Shown piece by piece: positions 28,842 to 38,691 of a stretch of DNA of 64,000 nucleotides; positions within the stretch are counted from its first letter, which is position 1, and each line of letters opens with the position of its first letter. Position numbers and translations under genes: made by a program. Source of the DNA: Amphritea sp. 1_MG-2023 (GTDB lineage: Bacteria; Pseudomonadota; Gammaproteobacteria; Pseudomonadales; Balneatricaceae); the NCBI RefSeq assembly GCF_030547545.1, contig NZ_JAUOQE010000001.1:1-64000 (forward strand). The letters run 5' to 3'. Below the pieces are notes generated by a model. That model ran no database searches. It was not told where the DNA came from and was given only the letters and a program-made list of their open reading frames with translations.

Positions 28842-29380
28842 ACAGCGGGGTTGGCACTCACGATCTCGCATACCTCAGCGAAGCTATTGCGAAACCGATG
28901 TGGGCGGTTACTATCAAAATAATAACCATCACCCGTTTTCAGGTGGTAGACCTGAAAGCCCACCGTCAGTTCTATCTCTCCGCGGATAACCACCCCGGCC
29001 TCTTCACCTGGGTGCTGGAGCATCTCCGGACCGGTTTCTGCACCGGGTTCATAGCGCTCAACCAACAGATCCATCGAGCGTCCCTTATAGCGGCCGCCGA
29101 TCAGCTTAAGACTCAGGTTATTAGAACCTATATCGGGCATCTCTGCGGCTTTATATACCACGCTATCGGGCTCAATATCGTCTAAGTCCAAGGTAAAGAA
29201 ATCGCCAATCGAGATAGGGATACCTGATAACACCTTCTTTAATGAACTCACCGAAGGGCTCACACCATTTTTCTCAATCATCGAGATCGTGCTGTTCGTG
29301 ACGCCGACTCGTTTCGCCAGCTCTCGTTGCGACAGCCCGTTCATTTTGCGAATCGCTTTTAAGCGTTCGCCAACATCCAT
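28838..29380 (-). CDS. XRE-cupin regulator, PuuR-like
   Basis: About 180 aa from the ATG at 29380 (MDVGERLKAIRKMNGLSQRELAKRVG); a longer frame starts at a TTG at 29407. HTH at about 3-58 and a C-terminal cupin (about 105-178; HPGEEAGVVIRGEIELTVG, LKTGDGYYFDSNRPHRFRN) match the size and layout of E. coli PuuR (185 aa), which represses putrescine catabolism. It follows gcdH, the CoA-transferase and gabD on the same strand and has a palindrome in its own upstream gap. Control of the glutarate/lysine or GABA branch is inferred. Confidence 0.83.
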   Translation of the reverse strand: MDVGERLKAIRKMNGLSQRELAKRVGVTNSTISMIEKNGVSPSVSSLKKVLSGIPISIGDFFTLDLDDIEPDSVVYKAAEMPDIGSNNLSLKLIGGRYKGRSMDLLVERYEPGAETGPEMLQHPGEEAGVVIRGEIELTVGFQVYHLKTGDGYYFDSNRPHRFRNSFAEVCEIVSANPAV

Positions 29381-29446
29381 ATGCTCCACGTCAGTTGCCA
29401 CCGTCAATTTTCATTATGAGAACAATCACACCTCAGCATGACTCTG

Positions 29447-29466
29447 TGTGTAAAATATTTTATACA
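29447..29466. promoter_or_regulatory. Palindrome upstream of the PuuR-like gene
   Basis: TGTGTAAAATATTTTATACA is a 20-bp palindrome with one mismatched pair, centred on a perfect TAAAATATTTTA core (29451-29462). It lies about 70 bp before the regulator start and is the likely autoregulatory site. Confidence 0.6.
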
Positions 29467-29560
29467 AAGAACGGCATAGGAGGAAGGGGCGTGCTCGAGT
29501 CGCACAACGCACGACTCAAGCGATCAACGATATGATAACGGGGTTCAGCCGCTGACGGAC

Positions 29561-31018
29561 TTAAAGCCCACCCACCAGGGTGTATTTAAGCTCCAGATAA
29601 TCATCCATGCCATATTTCGAACCTTCACGACCGGTACCCGATTCTTTAACGCCACCGAAAGGGGCCACTTCCGTCGATAGAATACCGTCATTCACCGCCA
29701 CCATACCGTATTCCAGCGCCTCAGATACACGAAAAACACGCGCGTAATCACGGGTAAAGAAATAGGCAGCCAAACCAAATTCGGTATCGTTGGCAATCTG
29801 CACCGCTTCTTCTTCGGTTTCGAAACGAAACAGCGGCGCCACCGGACCAAATATCTCTTCGTGGGCTAAGCGCATATCGGCGCTAATATCCGCGACGATA
29901 GTGGGTTCATAAAAATTGCCCCCCAGCGCATGAGGCTTTCCACCCGCAATAATACGGGCGCCTTTGGCCACCGCATCATCCACCATCGCAGTAACTTTTT
30001 CTACCGCTGCCTGATTGATTAACGGCCCCTGCTGAAACTCCCCTTCGGAACAGTTACCCACCTCAAGCTTAGCCACCTCAGCGGCATAACGCTGTGCAAA
30101 GGCTTCATAGATACCACTCTGAATCAATAACCGATTGGCACAGACACAGGTTTGTCCCGAGTTACGGTATTTAGACGCTATCGCCGCCGGGATGGCCTTA
30201 TCCAGATCCGCATCGTCAAAGATGATGAGCGGCGCATTGCCTCCCAGCTCCATAGAGGTCTTCTTCACGGTATCGGCACACTGACGCATCAACTGTTTAC
30301 CCACTGGCGTCGAGCCCGTAAAGGACAGCTTACGTACCACCGAACTATCGGTCAGCGCCTTGCCGACTTCGATTGGACGCTTGGTGGTTAACACACTGAT
30401 AACACCCGCCGGAATACCCGCGCGATCCGCCAGTTCCATCAATGCCAATGCCGACAGTGGTGTATCTTCCGCCGGCTTAATCAGCATGGTGCAACCCACC
30501 GCCAATGCTGGGGCGCATTTACGCGTGATCATCGCGTTAGGAAAGTTCCACGGGGTAATTGCGGCGGTAACACCGATAGGTTCTTTGGTGACAATAATAC
30601 GTTTATCGACGGCATGACTGGGGATGACATCGCCATAAGCTCGCTTACCTTCTTCGGCAAACCACTCGATAAAGGAGGCACCATACAATACTTCACCGGC
30701 GGACTCTGCCAATGGCTTACCTTGCTCTGCGGTCATTAGCATCGCCAGATCATCTTTATTCGCAACGATCAGTTCAAACCAGTTACGCAGCAGCACTGAG
30801 CGCTCTTTCGCGGTTTTCTTTTTCCAGCTTTTGAAGGCGACCTCTGCGGCAGCGATCGCCGCTTCGGTTTCTTCAACCCCTAAATCAGGTACCGTCGCGA
30901 TCTGCTCGCCGGTGGCGGGATTGATCACCGGATTGACGTCACCATTTAAGGCATCGATCCATTGACCGTTAACATAGGCTTGTTGCTTTAACAAAGAGGG
31001 ATCTTTCAAATTAATCAT
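29561..31018 (-). CDS. gabD: Succinate/glutarate semialdehyde dehydrogenase
   Basis: 485 aa from MINLKDPSLLKQQAYVNGQW, the usual start of GabD/DavD; TTGGAG is a good ribosome site, and the 18 codons upstream in the longer frame look spurious. It oxidises succinate or glutarate semialdehyde with NAD(P). The active site is in VKKTSMELGGNAPLIIFDDAD and the cysteine in NSGQTCVCANR. Beside gcdH and a class III CoA-transferase it more likely acts as DavD, the glutarate-semialdehyde step of the lysine/5-aminovalerate route; gabT/davT is not adjacent. Confidence 0.92.
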   Translation of the reverse strand: MINLKDPSLLKQQAYVNGQWIDALNGDVNPVINPATGEQIATVPDLGVEETEAAIAAAEVAFKSWKKKTAKERSVLLRNWFELIVANKDDLAMLMTAEQGKPLAESAGEVLYGASFIEWFAEEGKRAYGDVIPSHAVDKRIIVTKEPIGVTAAITPWNFPNAMITRKCAPALAVGCTMLIKPAEDTPLSALALMELADRAGIPAGVISVLTTKRPIEVGKALTDSSVVRKLSFTGSTPVGKQLMRQCADTVKKTSMELGGNAPLIIFDDADLDKAIPAAIASKYRNSGQTCVCANRLLIQSGIYEAFAQRYAAEVAKLEVGNCSEGEFQQGPLINQAAVEKVTAMVDDAVAKGARIIAGGKPHALGGNFYEPTIVADISADMRLAHEEIFGPVAPLFRFETEEEAVQIANDTEFGLAAYFFTRDYARVFRVSEALEYGMVAVNDGILSTEVAPFGGVKESGTGREGSKYGMDDYLELKYTLVGGL

Positions 31019-31074
31019 GTGTGACTCCAAAACAGTCGGGTCATCCGTAGCACCGCTCAGAATGACCCACAAAC

Positions 31075-31088
31075 TAAAGAATTTTTTA
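31075..31088. promoter_or_regulatory. AT-rich dyad upstream of gabD
   Basis: TAAAGAATTTTTTA is a 14-bp palindrome with one mismatched pair, 57 bp before the gabD start. It resembles the TAAA...TTTA outline of the site before the PuuR-like gene, though the spacing differs. The rest of the 221-bp gap holds nothing recognised. Confidence 0.35.
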
Positions 31089-31239
31089 CATACGCTTATA
31101 TCAAAAGCGAATCACTCACGGCTTACCGTAGGTTTAAAACGCTCTATAAAAACGGCGTAAAAAGCATTAAATGGGTGCGCCGCGTAACAAGCGCTTTAAA
31201 AACGATTATCAATACCACCAGCCAATTGCTCGCCTAAAG

Positions 31240-32448
31240 TTAGCCAATCACCTTACTGGCCTTTAGCTGAACAATCTCTGCTTGCGAAAGCCCCAACTCG
31301 GTGAGTACCGCTTGCGTGTGTTCGCCCAACATCGGAGATGGCCGATGATATTCGATAGGGGTGTGCGAAAATTTCACCGGATTCGCCACCGATGGCACAC
31401 AACCAACAACGGGATGCGGCAGATCGAGGCGTAATTGACGATACTTTACCTGCGGATCATTAAACACTTGATCGAGTGTGTTAATGGGACCACACGGCAC
31501 CCCTGCTGCTGTTAAATTGTCTAACCACCAACGACTCGCGTGATTCAGCATCAATTCCGCCATCAAAGGGATCAGATAGGCTCGGTTCTCTACCCGTAAA
31601 GCATTGGTCGCGAAAGCAGGATTAACGGCTAACTCAGGCACCGCTGCTAGGTCACAGAATTTAGCAAACTGCGCATCATTACCCACTGCCAAAATAATAT
31701 GCCCATCGGCGGTTGGAAAAGCCTCATAGGGGACGATATTCGGGTGAGCATTACCCAACCGCTCAGGGGATTGATCAGTTGCCAGATAGTTCAGCGCTTG
31801 ATTTGCTAGAGTTGCCACCTGTACATCCAATAACGCCATATCAATATACTGCCCAATACCGGTTTCTCGCCGATGCAGTAGCGCCGCCTGAATCGCATTA
31901 CAGGCGTACAGCCCCGTCATCACATCCACCAGCGCCACACCGACTTTCATCGGCGCGCCATCGGGTTCACCGGTGACACTCATCAAACCACCCATGGCCT
32001 GAATCATAAAATCATAACCGGCCCGTTCGGCATAGGGTCCATCCTGACCAAAGCCAGTGATAGAGCAATAGATCAGGGCAGGATTGATCGCCTGTAGACT
32101 GGCGTAATCGAGACCATACTTTTTCAGCCCACCGACTTTATAGTTTTCGATGACCACATCCACCTCGGCCACCAAACGTTTAATTAACGCCTGACCTTCC
32201 GTGCTGGAGATATCGATCGCGATTGAATGCTTGCCACGATTAGCGGCATGAAAATACGCCGCATCAGCCGAGTTTCCTTGTTCATCCTTGACGAACGGCG
32301 GCCCCCAGCTGCGAGTATCATCACCACCATCGGGCCGTTCCACTTTAATCACCTCGGCACCGAAATCAGCCAGTAACTGACCGGCCCAAGGGCCCGCCAG
32401 AATACGACTTAAATCCAATACCTTGATATGACTCAGTGCACCCGACAT
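31240..32448 (-). CDS. Family III (CaiB/BaiF) CoA-transferase, probably succinyl-CoA:glutarate
   Basis: 402 aa. Family motifs: LDLSRILAGPWAGQLLADFGAEVIKVERP at the N terminus, ENYKVGGLKKYGLDY with the catalytic aspartate expected shortly after in this family, and SVTGEPDGAPMKVGVALVDVMTG. Its ATG overlaps the gcdH stop (TGATG), so the two are coupled. A CoA-transferase paired with glutaryl-CoA dehydrogenase is the usual way to activate glutarate, so this substrate is inferred from context. Confidence 0.88.
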   Translation of the reverse strand: MSGALSHIKVLDLSRILAGPWAGQLLADFGAEVIKVERPDGGDDTRSWGPPFVKDEQGNSADAAYFHAANRGKHSIAIDISSTEGQALIKRLVAEVDVVIENYKVGGLKKYGLDYASLQAINPALIYCSITGFGQDGPYAERAGYDFMIQAMGGLMSVTGEPDGAPMKVGVALVDVMTGLYACNAIQAALLHRRETGIGQYIDMALLDVQVATLANQALNYLATDQSPERLGNAHPNIVPYEAFPTADGHIILAVGNDAQFAKFCDLAAVPELAVNPAFATNALRVENRAYLIPLMAELMLNHASRWWLDNLTAAGVPCGPINTLDQVFNDPQVKYRQLRLDLPHPVVGCVPSVANPVKFSHTPIEYHRPSPMLGEHTQAVLTELGLSQAEIVQLKASKVIG

Positions 32449-33635
32449 CAGAAGAACGCCTGAATGCCTGTCATTGCACGGCCCAGAATCAGCGCATGAA
32501 TATCATGCGTGCCTTCGTAGGTATTCACCGCTTCTAGGTTCATCACATGACGGATAACGCCAAATTCATCGGAGATACCATTACCACCGTGCATATCACG
32601 AGCGACACGGGCGATATCCAACGACTTACCGCAGTTGTTACGCTTCATCAGCGAGATTAACTCCACTGGGCAGCAATCATCATCCATCAAACGCCCCATC
32701 TGCAAGCACCCCTGAAGCCCCAGCGAGATCTCGGTTTGCATATCCGCCAGCTTCTTCTGCACCAACTGATTCGCCGCCAGTGGTCGCTGAAACTGAATCC
32801 GATCGAGCGTATATTGCCGTGCCGCCATCCAGCAGAACTCTGCCGCACCCAACGAGCCCCAAGCAATACCGTAGCGGGCTTTATTCAAACAGCCGAACGG
32901 ACCAGCCAACCCCTGCACATTGGGGAGCAGGTTTTCATCTGGTACAAACACATCTTGCATGACGATTTCACCGGTCACCGAAGCCCGCAGTGAGAACTTA
33001 CCTTCAATCTTCGGTGCACTCAGACCCGGCATGCCTTTTTCCAAAACAAAGCCACGCACCACGCCATCGAGCTTAGCCCAAACGACAAAAACATCGGCCA
33101 CCGGCGAATTGGTAATCCACATCTTCGCGCCTTTTAGACAATAGCCACCATCGACTTTTGTCGCGCGCGTTTTCATATTGTTAGGATCAGAGCCCACATC
33201 CGGTTCCGTTAGACCAAAGCAACCGATCCACTCGCCAGATGCCAGTTTCGGCAGATATTTCATGCGCTGTTGTTCGTTGCCGTAAGCATAGATAGGATGC
33301 ATCACTAGCGAGGACTGCACCGACATCGCCGAACGATAACCGCTATCAACTCGCTCAACCTCTCGAGCAACCAAGCCATAACAGACATAGTTAACGTCAG
33401 AGCCGCCATACTGTTCTGGCAAGGTGGAACCGAGTAAACCAAGGCCGCCCAGCTCCTGCATAATCTCGGTGTGGAAGATCTCGTGACGATTAGCTTCTGT
33501 CACCCGCGGTAACAGCTGCCCCTGACAGTAGTCGCGGGCCGCATCACGTACCATGCGCTCCTCTTCGGTCAGTTGGCTTTCAAGGGAGAATGGGTCTTCC
33601 CAGTTAAATGCAGGCTTGCTGGAAGATTTGCTCAT
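32448..33635 (-). CDS. gcdH: Glutaryl-CoA dehydrogenase
   Basis: 395 aa from [15 protein letters not shown], with AAGGTG as ribosome site. A FAD acyl-CoA dehydrogenase that oxidises and decarboxylates glutaryl-CoA to crotonyl-CoA. [40 protein letters not shown] and [22 protein letters not shown] are characteristic; the catalytic glutamate is in the EGTHDIH segment. First gene of the unit gcdH, CoA-transferase, gabD, regulator. It completes glutarate breakdown toward acetyl-CoA. Confidence 0.94.
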   Translation of the reverse strand: MSKSSSKPAFNWEDPFSLESQLTEEERMVRDAARDYCQGQLLPRVTEANRHEIFHTEIMQELGGLGLLGSTLPEQYGGSDVNYVCYGLVAREVERVDSGYRSAMSVQSSLVMHPIYAYGNEQQRMKYLPKLASGEWIGCFGLTEPDVGSDPNNMKTRATKVDGGYCLKGAKMWITNSPVADVFVVWAKLDGVVRGFVLEKGMPGLSAPKIEGKFSLRASVTGEIVMQDVFVPDENLLPNVQGLAGPFGCLNKARYGIAWGSLGAAEFCWMAARQYTLDRIQFQRPLAANQLVQKKLADMQTEISLGLQGCLQMGRLMDDDCCPVELISLMKRNNCGKSLDIARVARDMHGGNGISDEFGVIRHVMNLEAVNTYEGTHDIHALILGRAMTGIQAFF

Positions 33636-34038
33636 GGAACACACCTTTTGCTTGATGTAGGGTCATTGCTATGGACAGCGGTAACACCGATACCGACAGT
33701 ATAATGACCCTATATTGTTCATTATTTTTGACAAAAAATAGTCATCGACATGGCCGATAAGCGCTTTTTGTCCTTATATCGATACTACCTTTCTGCCTAG
33801 TTGGGCGTAAATGCCCCAACAGGGGGAGGTAAAAGCGAGTCACATAGCCAGCGATAGCAATAAAAATCTCAACGAATTAAATCGTAATCAAGCTAAAATC
33901 ACTCTAATATTCAATCAACGGCCTTACTCTGCCATGTCGCAGATCGATAGAATTTAAAGTTTGCCTGATCGATATCCGTTAGTTACCTTAACCATCGATC
34001 TATTAGGATAATCCAAACCCAACAACCGAGGATAAACT
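33636..34038. promoter_or_regulatory. gcdH upstream region with an AT-rich inverted repeat
   Basis: This 403-bp gap separates gcdH (minus) from the DUF454 gene (plus). TATTTTT (33723-33729) and AAAAATA (33734-33740) form a perfect inverted repeat with spacer GACA, about 90 bp before gcdH, overlapping promoter-like sequence. No gene was seen in the rest. Confidence 0.4.
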
Positions 34039-34464
34039 GTGCGCCACACGATCATCCGAACACTTTATCTATTAGGCGGTTTTATATTCGTCCTGCTGGG
34101 TATTATCGGTGTGCTACTACCATTATTACCAACCACGCCATTTCTTTTACTGGCGGCCTTCTGCTTCTCCCGAAGCTCTGAACGCCTACATCAGTACCTG
34201 CTTAATCAACCCACGTTTGGTCATTTTATCCGTGACTGGGAAGCCCATGGTATCATTCCCTTCAAAGCGAAAATTTTTTCTACCGTCATGATGCTACTAA
34301 TGATCAGCTATCCTCTCTTCTTCCTACCTTTTCATCTCGGTTTAAAGTTACTGGCCGCGACAAGCGTTGTCTTCGCGCTCTGGTATGTCTGGAGTCGCCC
34401 TTCCTGCCCCAAGACAAGCACAAACGACACCATCCATCAGCTAGAAACCAACCTACTCGAATAA
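34039..34464 (+). CDS. DUF454 (YbaN-like) inner-membrane protein
   Basis: 141 aa with a GTG start preceded by GAGGA. The hallmark LGIIGVLLPLLPTTPFLLLAAFCFSRSSERLHQYLLNQPTFGHFI covers the first two membrane segments, followed by two more (about 85-120). Members are widespread, small and without an established function. It stands alone between gcdH and a diguanylate cyclase. Confidence 0.88.
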   Translation: MRHTIIRTLYLLGGFIFVLLGIIGVLLPLLPTTPFLLLAAFCFSRSSERLHQYLLNQPTFGHFIRDWEAHGIIPFKAKIFSTVMMLLMISYPLFFLPFHLGLKLLAATSVVFALWYVWSRPSCPKTSTNDTIHQLETNLLE

Positions 34465-34754
34465 GCTAAACAGCCAAGCCTTAGCCTCACGACAGCCGTC
34501 AACCGGATAACGATTAATTTACCTGATACAAACTCACCCTCAGAGTAAACTCATTTGCAGACGCGCGATATCGAGTCGACCTGACATTATCGCGTGATTA
34601 CATCGATGTCTGACAATACGGTTTTGAAATGAGTTCTTGAAAAACGATTTTAAACAACAGCACTGAGGCAATCCCTCATCAATATCGACGATAGCGAATC
34701 GAGATAGGCTGAGAAGCGGTCCTCAGCCAAACGGCTGTAGCAACACTATAGACG

Positions 34755-36914
34755 TTAGCTTGATGGCCCATTGCTCTGCAGCCGATCCACATCTCGCAAA
34801 CCATCGGCATAAAAACATACCGTTTCTGCCTTTCTTTTAGCCGCATACATCGCAGCATCGGCCGCCGCAACCAGGTCGATTAAGTTGTCACCATCCTTAG
34901 CGTAAAGCGCCACACCAATGCTATTTGAAATTTTCGCATGGTTACTACCTAATTCAATCGGCTCATTTAAGCTATCGCTTAGCTTTTCAACGATAATCAG
35001 AATATCCGCCCGGCTGGGATTGTCCGGCAAAATGAGCGTAAATTCATCGCCCCCTATGCGCGCCAAGGTATCGCTATGGCGCAAGACACTACTGAAGCGG
35101 CGACTCACTTCTTTTAATAGCTGATCACCACACTCATGCCCCAAGCTATCATTGACGACTTTGAAACCATTTAGATCCATATATAACAGTGCCACGACCG
35201 TATTATTGCGCTGACATAAATCGAGTGTGTGTTGCAGTCGATCAAGAAACAAACGTCGATTCGGTAGTCCCGTCAACGAATCATAAAAGGCATATCGTTG
35301 TAAATCGGCGTTCACTTGCTTCAGTTCTTGTGTCCGACGGCTGACCAATCGATTAAGTTTTTCATAATAGCCAAAGGCAGATAACACGATAAACACCGCT
35401 AAAAGACCAAATACCGCCTGAGCGGCCAAAAAGTTCAGTGTATCACCGACCCTCAGAACCGTGACACCCTTTGGACTGACATGCAGGTTAAAGGTCCATT
35501 GATGATTAGCGAACTGCATCTCAAACTGATAACTCAGGCCTTCTGCCGCATCAACAGCCAACAACATATCGGGATTGCCAAAAACAGCGTTAGCCGGATT
35601 GCCGTTTTCATAGATATACAGCTCCATTAGTTGACTCGCATCCCTAAGGCTATGCTGAAGAATGTCGTCAACCTGAAAAACACCCACAGCAAAGCCGCGC
35701 AGCGCTTCATACCCACCGAGAGATATATTCGCTGAATCAACCCGTTGATAAACCGGTGAAAATATCAAAAAACCCGGCACATTTTTTTCCAATTGCACTA
35801 ACTGAATGATATCTGTTGCTTTATCAACATGTGTCTCTTTAGCCGTGAGCATACTTTTTTTACGCTCGGGATTGGAAAAAACATTAAACCCTAAGGCCGC
35901 ACGGTTTTCCTCCAACGGCTCGATATACTGTACAACAACTAACGGATCCGTTGGCGTTAACGGTGTGCCTTTAATCTTAAAATCAGCATAACCTTGCTGC
36001 TGCACAGACTGTTCAAACAGCGTCGCTTTGTGCTGCTCGATCAGCGGATTCCAAGACATAGCCTTAATACCCGGTCGATGCATTCTTAACCGCTCAGTTT
36101 GATCAATAAACGCCTCTTTAGTCACCTTGTCTGTTTGCCCTAGCCAAACGGCTAACTGTTTTAGAGCATCGGTGTAATCTTTCATATTCTGCTTAAAATT
36201 ATTTTCAAGCGCTTCTGCTTTTAATACAAACTCATTGTTCGTGGTTTTCACTACCGTATATTCAATATATTGCTGAGCCACCTGAAACACCACGATGATC
36301 AATAGTAACGGCAGTGATAAGGCCTTCAGCAAACGTAAGCGAGTTAATCGATCAACCTGCCGACGCCGTAAACTCAAGAGTAACGGCGTGACCAGAATCA
36401 CGCCCAGAAAATCGCCCGTCCACCAGATTGATATATTGGCCCAATGCACCTGTCGATCAATTTCGCCCAGCGAAAAAAATATCAACGCTTCATTACCAAT
36501 AACGGCACTGATCAAGCAACATGCCAACGCAATCGCTATAAACATTGCTACATGGGAATATGAAGGGGCATCGAGAATATTAATACGGCGCAGATAGAGT
36601 AGTTTAAAATTCATCCAAACCTGTAGAACCGAACCCAGCGCGATCACCAACGAACTCAGCAATACCGATAGATCCAATTGCCCATGCTGCCAGAGATAAG
36701 ACCCCGTGTTAAAGCTGAGTGAACCAAGCAACACGGCGGGCAAAAAACAGCGGCCAAAGATAAGACAACCGGCTAACGCCACGCCGGCAGGAGGCCATAA
36801 GGATACGATTTGAGCCTGAGGACTAAACACTGAAAAAAACCAGGCCGAACCGATATAGAGTAAGAAATAAAAAGCGTAAGCGCTTTTACTCAATAGCTTA
36901 GATTGAAGTTTCAA
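34755..36914 (-). CDS. MASE1-CHASE-GGDEF diguanylate cyclase
   Basis: 719 aa. An N-terminal MASE1-type block of about seven membrane segments (10-215), a periplasmic CHASE-like sensor (about 225-480), another TM (about 490-512), a short linker and a C-terminal GGDEF domain (about 550-705). The active site ARIGGDEFTLIL is intact, and an RHSD I-site lies five residues upstream, so product-inhibited cyclase activity is likely. It synthesises c-di-GMP in response to an unknown external ligand; CHASE domains often bind small organic molecules. Confidence 0.88.
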   Translation of the reverse strand: MKLQSKLLSKSAYAFYFLLYIGSAWFFSVFSPQAQIVSLWPPAGVALAGCLIFGRCFLPAVLLGSLSFNTGSYLWQHGQLDLSVLLSSLVIALGSVLQVWMNFKLLYLRRINILDAPSYSHVAMFIAIALACCLISAVIGNEALIFFSLGEIDRQVHWANISIWWTGDFLGVILVTPLLLSLRRRQVDRLTRLRLLKALSLPLLLIIVVFQVAQQYIEYTVVKTTNNEFVLKAEALENNFKQNMKDYTDALKQLAVWLGQTDKVTKEAFIDQTERLRMHRPGIKAMSWNPLIEQHKATLFEQSVQQQGYADFKIKGTPLTPTDPLVVVQYIEPLEENRAALGFNVFSNPERKKSMLTAKETHVDKATDIIQLVQLEKNVPGFLIFSPVYQRVDSANISLGGYEALRGFAVGVFQVDDILQHSLRDASQLMELYIYENGNPANAVFGNPDMLLAVDAAEGLSYQFEMQFANHQWTFNLHVSPKGVTVLRVGDTLNFLAAQAVFGLLAVFIVLSAFGYYEKLNRLVSRRTQELKQVNADLQRYAFYDSLTGLPNRRLFLDRLQHTLDLCQRNNTVVALLYMDLNGFKVVNDSLGHECGDQLLKEVSRRFSSVLRHSDTLARIGGDEFTLILPDNPSRADILIIVEKLSDSLNEPIELGSNHAKISNSIGVALYAKDGDNLIDLVAAADAAMYAAKRKAETVCFYADGLRDVDRLQSNGPSS

Positions 36915-37085
36915 ACTGTATCGACACTCCTTTGTATTACATTATCCTCAACAATGACACATTCGTTCGACACTAATACAGTCTTTTTTAGTTTAGTAGA
37001 CGTTTGACTAAGCTGTCGCCAATCGCTCGTTTATAAAATAGGCCACCGGGCTAGCACTTAAAAGTCTATCCCGTTAGTAACACAT

Positions 37086-38000
37086 CTATAGGCACATCAA
37101 TCGATTTCGGCCGCCCTCTTTAGCCTCATAGAGACGATCATCCGCCATCTTTAACACATCGACACCGGAAACACCTCGCGCCGGTATCAGCGATGTTAAC
37201 CCAACGCTCACCGTCAAGTATTGATTCACCGGAGCCCCCTTATTCGGTATTCGCAGTGCGCTGACTTCATCAATAATGGTTTGACTTAAGCGACGCGCTA
37301 CGGCTAATGAGGTCTCTCCCCAGATAATGACAAACTCATCACCTCCCAACCGCGCGCACTGATCGACGCTTCTCTGCGAGTAACAGGATAAGATCTCGGT
37401 GACTTTAATCAGACATGAATCCCCCACATCATGACCATAGGTATCGTTTATTAATTTAAAATGGTCTAAATCAATTAACGCGACACATAGATTATGCTTT
37501 AAGCGAATACTCCGGTTAATTTCATTATCCAAAAACTCATACAGTACTCTGCGATTCGCAATACCCGTTAGGCTATCTGATTGAGCCAGCTTGTGCACAC
37601 GCTCTTCGGCTAACTTTCGCTCAGTGATATTCCGATGAGAGATGACAATATAGCGAACATTATCGCTGATACAGGGGGTAACACTCATCAGAAACCATCG
37701 CCTTTCATCGGGACTATCACAGGGATACTCGAAATTGAATGTAGCGACTCGCCCCTCAATCACACGGCGAATACCATCGCCTGCAGAGAGGCCAAACATA
37801 TCCCCTTGCTCAGCCGCCTTATCGCACTCATGTAGATAATTAACGCTGCGCCAATCCTGTCTCAATGCACAGCCATTATCCTTGCCAAACGCCAACCAAC
37901 TGTTATTGGTATATTCGATACGACCCTGCTCATCGATGACGACGATACTCTCCGTCATTGAATCGAGCACCATACTCAGGAAACTCGTTGAGTGATTCAA
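37086..38000 (-). CDS. PAS-GGDEF diguanylate cyclase
   Basis: 304 aa, soluble. The PAS domain (about 5-130; MTESIVVIDEQGRIEYTNNSW, VISHRNITERK) is followed by GGDEF (about 135-300) with intact ARLGGDEFVIIWG and an RSVD I-site. It is 85 bp beyond... the larger cyclase start on the same strand, so it lies upstream of that gene with a 171-bp gap and is likely expressed separately. The cofactor or signal of the PAS domain is not evident. Confidence 0.88.
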   Translation of the reverse strand: MNHSTSFLSMVLDSMTESIVVIDEQGRIEYTNNSWLAFGKDNGCALRQDWRSVNYLHECDKAAEQGDMFGLSAGDGIRRVIEGRVATFNFEYPCDSPDERRWFLMSVTPCISDNVRYIVISHRNITERKLAEERVHKLAQSDSLTGIANRRVLYEFLDNEINRSIRLKHNLCVALIDLDHFKLINDTYGHDVGDSCLIKVTEILSCYSQRSVDQCARLGGDEFVIIWGETSLAVARRLSQTIIDEVSALRIPNKGAPVNQYLTVSVGLTSLIPARGVSGVDVLKMADDRLYEAKEGGRNRLMCL

Positions 38001-38691
38001 TCTAAAACCTCACTAGCTTTTGAGTCAACATTTAGTCCATTCATCAACCGCTAATCGTGACAAACAAAGCACGACTGCATTTAATATTATAATGCCCGTT
38101 TTTGACACACTAAGACTAGGGTTGAGACTCTGAGCAACCCATCAGGGGCATCGCTGCAACAAAATGCTCAAACCATCACTGCCATCGTCAGTAACTTATG
38201 CCATGCACACCGAGAATAGCCTTATCGGCGAGCTAGAACACCATACCAACGTTATCACGCGGTGAGAACCATTCGTCTTTATAAATGCCTAGAACCCTTT
38301 TAATAACAAACAATCATACGGCCTCATCAACGAGATGATAGCGCTATTGCTGTTCACCCAACAGATTTCATGCAGCACGGCCTAAGTCGAGATTATCAGC
38401 AGAGGAAGTTTTTACGCAGCTTGCCTAAAAAGGCCAATGATATTGAAACCCTAGAGTATCGTTAAGGCTAAGGAAGATACACACGGCTAAGTTCGACCGC
38501 ATCTTAAACAGGGCTTGGACCACTATCAAAGCTGAACGATAAACCGCTATGTTGCTGTAACATGTTGGTTTGATAGCGCCGAGTCGGTGTAGCTTTAATC
38601 GACCAGCAACAAAACCGGGGGAGCATTCCTCCCGGTTTTTCAGCCTAAAAGGCTTGCTTATGTAGTCAAAGAAAAGCTCATAAACCAAGTA
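38001..38691. other. Long non-coding gap, possibly decayed sequence
   Basis: About 690 bp without a convincing gene. Short broken coding-like pieces occur (for example KFDRILNRAWTTIKAER, read on the plus strand near 38490-38540), interrupted by stops, which may be remnants of a lost gene. The hairpin at 38613-38637 is the only clear structure. Confidence 0.4.
38611..38640 (-). terminator. Bidirectional-looking terminator after the LysR pseudogene
   Basis: AACCGGG (38613-38619) pairs with CCCGGTT (38631-38637), extended by G-C and G-T pairs. T residues follow on the plus strand and a shorter T run on the minus strand. It lies 55 bp beyond the end of the LysR frame. Confidence 0.65.

Noticed and set aside
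38425-38688. 87-aa minus-strand ORF after the LysR pseudogene
   Set aside because: It spans the terminator hairpin and has no recognisable domain.
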